Both the position numbers and the translations under genes were made by a program. Shown in pieces: positions 58,902 to 64,000 of a stretch of DNA of 64,000 nucleotides; positions within the stretch are counted from its first letter, which is position 1; each line of letters starts with the position of its first letter. Below the pieces are notes generated by a model that was not told the origin of the DNA, made no database searches, and saw only the letters and a list, made by a program, of their open reading frames with translations. Source of the stretch: Oscillospiraceae bacterium (GTDB lineage Bacteria; Bacillota; Clostridia; Oscillospirales; Oscillospiraceae); NCBI GenBank assembly GCA_015068325.1, contig SVKQ01000015.1, positions 62,001 to 126,000 on the forward strand, written 5' to 3'.

Positions 58902-58974
58902 TTATCCACATCCTATCCACTCAGGAAACCCAATCAATACATTACGTATTGAATCGATTGAATCGATTGATAGG
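58902..58974. other. Origin-like cluster: DnaA box, inverted repeat and short iterons
   Basis: TTATCCACA (58902-58910) matches the DnaA box at all nine positions. It is followed by CAATAC/GTATTG (58935-58940 with 58946-58951). Direct repeats ATTGAATCG lie at 58948-58956 and 58957-58965, with a partial third copy at 58966-58974. The surroundings are AT-rich and a replication-initiator-like gene is adjacent. This looks like the origin of an autonomously replicating element. Confidence 0.45.
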
Positions 58975-58997
58975 ATGGATATTTTATTGATAAGTAC

Positions 58998-59423
58998 TCA
59001 TTGTTCTTTTTCTTTTATTGTGTTGTGTTCACCTGTACAGGGAAATCCGTCGTTGGTTTCACCTGTCAACTGATTCTCCCATCCTGGTTTTTCCTCTGCA
59101 GGCTTTCCCAATGGATCCGCCTGATCTGGAGGACATTCCCTGACCAGATACTCTGTATCTGCCAGCTGGCCGGTTTCTGTCCGGATCCTGTGCCTCGTGA
59201 CATATCCATACCTCTCCAATTCATTCACGGTGCTGCGGACGGAATCGATGCCATCCTTGCTGAGCCGGGCAAGACCTTTCATGTTGTAATTCCAATCGTC
59301 CGGAAGACTTAACATGACCGACAGCAGCCCCTTGGCCTTCAACGACAATCGTTTGTCCTTCAGATGGTAGTTGGCCATTACCGTGAAATTCTTATTTCGC
59401 TCTACGCGAAATACCTGTGACAT
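58998..59423 (-). CDS. Replication-initiator-like helix-turn-helix protein
   Basis: The 141-residue protein begins MSQVFRVERNKNFTVMANYHLKDKRLSLKAKGLL and contains a winged-helix stretch (~30-90: SLPDDWNYNMKGLARLSKDGIDSVRSTVNELERYGYV). This pattern is typical of small replication or helix-turn-helix proteins of ICEs and plasmids in Clostridia. The C-terminal ~45 residues are low-complexity and acidic. ATG at 59423 follows GGAGG. It is flanked by the origin-like cluster on one side and a terminator-like leader on the other, consistent with plasmid-type copy control. Confidence 0.65.
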   Translation of the reverse strand: MSQVFRVERNKNFTVMANYHLKDKRLSLKAKGLLSVMLSLPDDWNYNMKGLARLSKDGIDSVRSTVNELERYGYVTRHRIRTETGQLADTEYLVRECPPDQADPLGKPAEEKPGWENQLTGETNDGFPCTGEHNTIKEKEQ

Positions 59424-59490
59424 TGCTTTTACCTCCTTTGTCTTTTTCTGAAAACTGTGAGTAGGACACCCGGAGGTTTTTTGCTTTTGG

Positions 59491-59580
59491 GGAAAAACAA
59501 AAAGCCGGGTCACATAGATACGCACCGACAGACGAACCCAAAGAGTCCGCCAAAATCGATATGTGTCTATGTAACCCGGC
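59491..59580 (-). promoter_or_regulatory. Terminator-like leader hairpin ahead of the initiator gene
   Basis: The arms 59504-59523 and 59561-59580 pair with about 17 of 20 positions, enclosing about 37 bases. On the minus strand the stem is followed by TTTTTGTTTTT (59493-59503). It lies 70 bases before the initiator ATG, so it may attenuate its transcription; a transfer-origin role is also possible. Confidence 0.5.
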
Positions 59581-59776
59581 AATCAAACTGCCGACGGCCG
59601 CCCTGATGCAGCCTTACCGTATCCATCCTTCCGGACAGATACCATATCGGAACCCGGCAATCTCAGGAACGGGAACCGATCAACGAATCAGACATTTCTG
59701 ATTCCCCATATATGTTCCTTTTCGGAACAATGCCATTTTATCAGCCTGCAGTTTTACTGTCAAGCCACCAAAAACA

Positions 59777-59800
59777 CGTTGACGGTTTTGAGCGTCAACG
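59777..59800. repeat. 7-bp inverted repeat beside the iteron array
   Basis: CGTTGAC (59777-59783) and GTCAACG (59794-59800) form a small hairpin directly before the repeat array. Its position suggests it is part of the same control or transfer region. Confidence 0.35.
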
Positions 59801-59976
59801 CAACTGCTCGCCAAGTATTTCTCTACCTGGCAAGCAGTGCATTGCCGTCCATATCTACTACTTGGCAAGCAATGCATACCTGTATGATTTGGTACTTGGC
59901 AAGCAGGGCCTGCACTTACAGGTTTTGCAAATTGGCAAGCAGGGTCCGGATGGCTGTTTACTACTTTGCAAGCAGT
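59801..59976 (+). repeat. Iteron-like array, about 35-bp period
   Basis: The core TGGCAAGCA occurs at 59828, 59863, 59897 and 59933, with a one-mismatch copy at 59966. The start-to-start distances are 35, 34, 36 and 33 bases. The flanks agree with a longer consensus near TACTTGGCAAGCAGTGCA. An inverted copy with one mismatch lies around 59802-59815. The intervening sequences differ from each other. The array looks like initiator-binding iterons or a transfer/partition site. It is not a CRISPR, because the conserved part is short and imperfect. Confidence 0.6.
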
Positions 59977-60166
59977 GTACAGATCCGGACCTGCGCCAAT
60001 TTCTGCACCAGGCTCGTTGGGAACACATCCCAAACCCAGAAATCACACTTCGTGTGAGCTGCGCGTTTTTTCAAAAACGCTGAATGGATCGAAACGGAAA
60101 TTACAAATTCACAGAAACACTATAGAAGCAAAAATCATATTATCCATATCCATCAGAGCAGATAAT
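59977..60166. other. Intergenic tail without a gene
   Basis: After the array there are two small hairpins (TCACAC/GTGTGA near 60043-60057 and GCGTTTTT/AAAAACGC near 60063-60081), then AT-rich sequence up to the stop of the Na/Pi cotransporter gene. No frame of note is present. The mobile element probably ends somewhere in this stretch. Confidence 0.4.
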
Positions 60167-61915
60167 TCAACTAGTCAGCCTGTACTTGTGCTGAAAGAAA
60201 ATGTATTCTTGCTTATATTCCTCATCTGAATTTTTGAGAACACGCTGGTTTTCATGTATGTTCATAGTGCTGCCTGCTGAATCAAGGACACATCCCGAAA
60301 TATTTGAACAATGATCAGACACCCTTTCAAGATTCGTCAGAAGATCTGACCACACAAATCCCGCCGCCACGGAACACTCACCCCTTTGGAGCCGTAAAAA
60401 ATGACGGGTTCGAAGATCTTCTTTCAGCATGTCAATGACCTCTTCCAAAGGCTCTGTTTTGCGTGCAGCTTCAATATCTTCCTCTGAAAACGCAGAAAAA
60501 GACAAGTTCAGTATTTCTGTTACTGCGGCACATATCGTTCTGTATTCGTCTACAGCGTCATCTGAAAACTCAACGTTTTTATTTATGATTTCTTCAGCTG
60601 ATTCCAGAATATTCACTGCATGATCTGCAATTCGTTCATAGTCTCCGATCAACTTCAAATATTCTGTTGCTTTGACACTTTCTTCATCTCCCAAATGGCG
60701 AGAGGTCAGTTTCAAAAGATACGTGCTGATCAAGTCTTCAAGATGATCCGTGTTATTTTCCGCTTCACGGATACGATCTGCAATTACTTTATCATAGTTC
60801 AGAACGCATGCAGCGCTATCACGGAATGCCCGGATTGACAATTCTGCCATGTTACTGAGCACCTGCCTGCATTGGTTCAACGCAAGAGCAGGGCTTCCGA
60901 GTAAACGTTCGTCAAGTTCCTTTTCCTTTTCCGGCACTTTTGCATCAGGAAGAATCCTGCAGACCATTTGTTCAAGGACCTGACTGAACGGAAGCATCAG
61001 TAATGTACAAAGGATATTAAACATCGAATGGAATACCGCAATTCCCATCATGTCTGCAGCCTGCGTCAGGAATATCGGGGCAAATATAGCTTTTACCAGG
61101 CAGAAAACCATCAGCCATACCGCAGCCCCTATGAGATTGAAGGAAAAATGAACAAGCGCAGCTCTTTTAGCATTTCTGGTTGTACCGATTGAAGAAAGCA
61201 TTGCCGTTATGCAGGTGCCAATATTCTGTCCCATAATTATCGGGATTGCCGCACCGTAAGAAACTGCGCCTGTAGAGGCAAGCGCCTGTAGAATACCTAC
61301 TGATGCAGAGCTGGACTGTATAATGGCCGTCAGGACCGCACCGGCAATTACCCCAAGAACAGGATTCGTAAAGGCAAGGAACATCTGTTGAAATGACGGA
61401 ACACTTCGTAATACCGAGACAGCATCTGACATGGTTTCCATTCCGTACATAAGCGTAGCAAAACCGAGTAAAATCAGTCCCGTATCCTTTCGCTTACTGT
61501 TTTTGGATGCCATATAGAAAATGATGCCCGCCAATGCGAGGACCGGTGTAAATGATGACGGTTTTAACAGGCGGATGAAAAAGTTACTGCTCTCTATTCC
61601 GGCAAGGCTTAGAATCCACGCAGTTACAGTCGTCCCGATATTTGCTCCCATAATAACATTGATGGACTGTTTCAGGGTCATCAGCCCCGAGTTAACAAAT
61701 CCAACCACCATGACCGTGGTCGCCGATGAGCTTTGGATGATAGCCGTAACACCCAGTCCTGTCAAAAGCCCGGCAAATCGATTGGTCGTCATACGCCCCA
61801 GAAGCGCTTTTAACCTGTTGCCCGCCCTGCGTTCAAGCGCCTGCCCCATCAGTGTCATGCCGAACAGAAACAGGCTTAAGCCGCCGATCAGATTCAAAAC
61901 ATTAAATAAATCCAT
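60167..61915 (-). CDS. Na/phosphate cotransporter-PhoU fusion protein
   Basis: The 582-residue protein has two inverted NptA-type repeats in the membrane part (~1-330). Each carries the QSSSAT/QSSSAS signature (GVTAIIQSSSATTVMV and TAIIQSSSASVGIL) plus GxNIGT motifs. A C-terminal PhoU-like helical domain (~350-560) follows. Bacterial relatives import inorganic phosphate with sodium or regulate its level. The PhoU part suggests feedback. A PhoP-box-like promoter lies upstream, and a PhoR-like kinase gene lies 0.9 kb further up, so phosphate control is likely. Confidence 0.88.
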   Translation of the reverse strand: MDLFNVLNLIGGLSLFLFGMTLMGQALERRAGNRLKALLGRMTTNRFAGLLTGLGVTAIIQSSSATTVMVVGFVNSGLMTLKQSINVIMGANIGTTVTAWILSLAGIESSNFFIRLLKPSSFTPVLALAGIIFYMASKNSKRKDTGLILLGFATLMYGMETMSDAVSVLRSVPSFQQMFLAFTNPVLGVIAGAVLTAIIQSSSASVGILQALASTGAVSYGAAIPIIMGQNIGTCITAMLSSIGTTRNAKRAALVHFSFNLIGAAVWLMVFCLVKAIFAPIFLTQAADMMGIAVFHSMFNILCTLLMLPFSQVLEQMVCRILPDAKVPEKEKELDERLLGSPALALNQCRQVLSNMAELSIRAFRDSAACVLNYDKVIADRIREAENNTDHLEDLISTYLLKLTSRHLGDEESVKATEYLKLIGDYERIADHAVNILESAEEIINKNVEFSDDAVDEYRTICAAVTEILNLSFSAFSEEDIEAARKTEPLEEVIDMLKEDLRTRHFLRLQRGECSVAAGFVWSDLLTNLERVSDHCSNISGCVLDSAGSTMNIHENQRVLKNSDEEYKQEYIFFQHKYRLTS

Positions 61916-61972
61916 ATAATACTCTCCATTCTGTTTTTCTCAGTTACAGAATAGAGATCTAACATCAAAAAC

Positions 61973-62002
61973 ATTATCGCGCCTTAGTAAAATCCTTGTA
62001 AA
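61973..62002 (-). promoter_or_regulatory. PhoP-box-like promoter of the Na/Pi gene
   Basis: On the minus strand TTTACA (61997-62002) and TTTACT (61986-61991) are direct repeats spaced 11 bp start to start, the TTNACA-N5-TTNACA layout of Firmicutes PhoP boxes. GATAAT (61973-61978) is an 18-bp-spaced -10 relative to TTTACA. Confidence 0.55.
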
Positions 62003-62049
62003 ACGAGAATAGTAAAGGCAGAATCCGTAGCTCCTGCCCCTGCTGGTAA

Positions 62050-62844
62050 TTATGCCGTTTGTGAATTAGCCATATTTACAATATCCCCGACACCGTCAAG
62101 GATGATGCTTGGACGGTAGGCGAACTGCGTAAGTGTTTCTTTTGAGGAAATGCCGGACAATACTAATACCGTGGACATTCCGCTTTCAAGTCCGGAAATA
62201 ATATCCGTGTCCATTCGGTCACCGATCATGACTGCTTCAGCGCTGTGACAACCTAACATTTTGAGCCCGGTTCGCATCATCAACGGATTTGGTTTTCCGC
62301 AGAAATACGCCTGTTTTCCCGTCGCCATCTCGATAGGAGAGATCAAAGCGCGGCAAGCCGGAGCGATCCCGTTTTCGATAGGTCCGGAAATATCGGAATT
62401 CGCGCCGATCAGTTTTGCTCCCGCAAGAACGAGATTCGTCGCTTTCGTCAACGACTCCAGCGAATAAGTCTTTCCTTCGCCCACGATCACATAATCCGGA
62501 TTGACGTCGTTCATTGTGACGCCGGCATCGTATAACGCGTTAATGAGTGCAGACGCGCCGATAACGTAGGCGGAGCAACCCGGCGCTTGATCCTTTATAA
62601 ACGCAGCCGTGGCGAGTGCGCTTGTGTAAAAGTGCTCTTCCGACACGTCAAGCCCGATTCTTGCGAGTTTTTGTTTTAATTCTTTCGGTGTATGACCGCT
62701 GTTGTTCGTCAGAAACAAAAACTCTTTTTTGTTTGATTTCAGCCATTCGATAAATTCATTCACCCCGGGCAGAACACGGTTGCCGTGATAGATTACGCCG
62801 TCCATATCACAAATGAAGCCTTTTTTCTCATTAAAATCAAGCAT
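62050..62844 (-). CDS. HAD-IIA phosphatase (NagD/4-nitrophenylphosphatase-like)
   Basis: The 264-residue enzyme shows HAD motifs CDMDGVIYHGN, LTNNSGHTP, the motif III lysine CGKPNPLMM and MIGDRMDTDI, with a C2-type cap in between (~95-195). ATG at 62844 overlaps the kinase stop by 8 bases and GAGGAGG lies upstream, so the two are translationally coupled. NagD-like enzymes dephosphorylate nucleotides or sugar phosphates; here phosphate salvage under Pho control is plausible but inferred. Confidence 0.86.
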   Translation of the reverse strand: MLDFNEKKGFICDMDGVIYHGNRVLPGVNEFIEWLKSNKKEFLFLTNNSGHTPKELKQKLARIGLDVSEEHFYTSALATAAFIKDQAPGCSAYVIGASALINALYDAGVTMNDVNPDYVIVGEGKTYSLESLTKATNLVLAGAKLIGANSDISGPIENGIAPACRALISPIEMATGKQAYFCGKPNPLMMRTGLKMLGCHSAEAVMIGDRMDTDIISGLESGMSTVLVLSGISSKETLTQFAYRPSIILDGVGDIVNMANSQTA

Positions 62845-64000
62845 AATACTCGGGTTCCTCCTCAGAGAGAATCTGTTTTGGCTTGTTGGGTATCGTAACG
62901 ATAAACTCTGACCCTTCCCCAACTGCGCTTTTCACTTCAATTCTTCCGTTATGGATCATAACCGCATGTTTAACGATAGACAGACCAAGACCTGTTCCGC
63001 CGACCTCTTTGCTGCGGCTCTTATCCACACGATAAAAACGCTCAAAAATACGTTTCTGATCCGTTTCTGGAATGCCTATTCCTGTATCTTTTACCGATAG
63101 TACGGTACTATGCTCTTTTTGCGCAACCGTAACGATTACATTGCCTCCGGTATGATTATACTTGATTGCATTATCACAAAGATTATACGCAATGCTGTAC
63201 AGCAACTGTGGGATTGCTTTTACGGGTGCACTTTCTCCACCAATATCAATCGAAATATCCATCGCAGAAGCAGCAGCCTCTAGAGAATCAACAGCATTTT
63301 CTGCGATACGATATAGATCGCAGTCCTCCCATTTCATATCAACACCGCCACTGTCCAGCTTTGTCAGATCAATAATATCTTCGATCAGCTTCGTCATCCG
63401 CAGTGATTCTGTGTGGATCTTTTCGGCAAACGGCTTGATATCCTCCTCTTTTACCAGCCCGTTTTTAAGAAGCTCCGCATAGCCGGATATAGCATGGAGC
63501 GGTGTTTTCAGTTCATGTGACACATTTGCGCTGAACTCCTGCCGAATCAGGGCTGCTTTTTCGATCTCTTCCTGATCCTGTCTTAACTGTGCCTGCTGCG
63601 CTGAAATATGGTGAAGCAGCGGTTCTATTTCTTTATAATCTTCCTGACCATAGTACTGGTTCGGATGTTCCAAATCTATTTCATTGATGGGTTTGACGAT
63701 CTTTTTGGCGATCCGGGACGCCAGAACAAATGAAAGGATCAATGCGACAAGGATGACAAAACATATCGGTTGAGCAAAGCCGAAGAGAAGGCTCCATACA
63801 GAAAGCTGAGCGATTGACATACGGAAAACCGACCCGTCGGGAAGTCTTTTAGCAGCATAGTACTGCTGATCTGCCAGGGTATAGGAATGTCTGGTAGATT
63901 CTCCGAATCCCTCCTTCAAAGCCTGCTGAATCTCCGGCCGTTCCAGATGATTCTGCATTGAAGCTGTATCTGCTTCGTTATCAAAGAGGACATTTCCATC
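62837..64000 (-). CDS. PhoR-like sensor histidine kinase (5' end outside window)
   Basis: The frame is open to the window edge and gives 387 C-terminal residues. A PAS-like/extracellular segment (DGNVLFDNEADTASMQNHLERPEIQ) leads to a membrane helix and a HAMP-like linker. The H-box is NVSHELKTPLHAI; the N-box (LCDNAIKYNHTGG), G1 (VKDTGIGIP) and G2 (GTGLGLSIV) are all intact. This is a full, active-looking kinase, unlike the degenerate one near 20 kb. Context with a Na/Pi-PhoU protein and HAD phosphatase supports a phosphate-sensing PhoR role. The response regulator is presumably encoded beyond the edge. Confidence 0.88.
   Translation of the reverse strand, partial: DGNVLFDNEADTASMQNHLERPEIQQALKEGFGESTRHSYTLADQQYYAAKRLPDGSVFRMSIAQLSVWSLLFGFAQPICFVILVALILSFVLASRIAKKIVKPINEIDLEHPNQYYGQEDYKEIEPLLHHISAQQAQLRQDQEEIEKAALIRQEFSANVSHELKTPLHAISGYAELLKNGLVKEEDIKPFAEKIHTESLRMTKLIEDIIDLTKLDSGGVDMKWEDCDLYRIAENAVDSLEAAASAMDISIDIGGESAPVKAIPQLLYSIAYNLCDNAIKYNHTGGNVIVTVAQKEHSTVLSVKDTGIGIPETDQKRIFERFYRVDKSRSKEVGGTGLGLSIVKHAVMIHNGRIEVKSAVGEGSEFIVTIPNKPKQILSEEEPEYYA

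Noticed and set aside
59801-59976. CRISPR array
   Set aside because: The conserved part is only about 9-18 bases and imperfect, one copy is inverted, and no cas genes are present. Iterons are a better fit.
59680-60033. 117-codon minus-strand frame with repeated ACQ/CLP segments
   Set aside because: It simply reads through the repeat array; the periodic residues reflect the DNA repeats, and there is no ribosome-binding site.

Overview
The window looks like a chromosomal segment of a GC-rich, monoderm anaerobe of the Clostridia, most like Oscillospiraceae/Flavonifractor-type gut bacteria. The reasons are Firmicutes-style strong Shine-Dalgarno sites and sigma-A promoters, an LtaS-like sulfatase, FtsEX with a PcsB/EnvC-like hydrolase, Rsb-type partner switching, an arginine deiminase route, and serine-recombinase mobile elements. 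The lineage is inferred from gene content; no rRNA is present to confirm it.

Layout. (1) 1-~6,450 is accessory DNA, visibly more AT-rich from 1.9 to 6 kb. It holds the N-terminus of a RepA-type plasmid/ICE initiator running off the left edge, a decayed small ICE gene, a promoter- and terminator-bounded structured RNA on the minus strand (about 1,330 to 1,071), three zinc-ribbon membrane proteins around a divergent promoter region, and a short region with duplicated tRNA-3'-end-like sequence. (2) 6,577-7,811 is an ECF sigma factor with a membrane partner. (3) 8,217-18,028 is an amino-acid catabolism block, all minus strand: M20 peptidase, D-aminoacylase-like amidohydrolase, a hypothetical membrane protein, a YfcC-type transporter, a DUF975 protein, an AspT-like antiporter, then arcA-arcB. 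A truncated NUDIX gene sits in front of the arcA promoter. (4) 18,310-21,314 is an operon of two degenerate two-component proteins with a VTC polyphosphate-polymerase domain protein and a DUF4956 membrane protein. Divergent from it is an orphan Card1-like CARF-nuclease gene (21,529-22,719).

(5) 22,786-34,858 holds an XRE membrane regulator, an LtaS-like enzyme, lysS with a C-terminal tRNA-binding domain behind greA, a hypothetical protein, ftsE-ftsX-M23 hydrolase, a PucR/CdaR-type regulator, an RsuA-type pseudouridine synthase and a DUF4830 lipoprotein. (6) 34,907-47,348 is the core information-processing block: rpoB-rpoC, then L7Ae-like-rpsL-rpsG-fusA and tuf. (7) 47,639-55,397 holds a HAD phosphatase, a membrane-anchored carboxylesterase, and a partner-switching operon: SpoIIE/RsbU phosphatase, a STAS-kinase-HATPase fusion, a STAS protein and a PHP phosphoesterase. 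(8) 55,615-60,000 holds a tandem GNAT acetyltransferase next to the recombinase end of a mobile element: large serine recombinase, XRE regulator, small proteins, a DnaA box with short iterons, a replication-initiator-like HTH protein, a terminator-like leader and a 35-bp-period repeat array. (9) 60,167-64,000 is phosphate-related: a Na/Pi-cotransporter-PhoU protein behind a PhoP-box-like promoter, a HAD-IIA phosphatase and a PhoR-like kinase that runs off the right edge.

The most unusual items are the pseudoknotted RNA at 1,071-1,330, the orphan CARF nuclease, the degenerate kinase/receiver pair tied to polyphosphate synthesis, the single-chain STAS-kinase-HATPase protein, and the repeat array at 59.8-60.0 kb. 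No rRNA gene, complete tRNA gene, IS element or CRISPR array was recognised.
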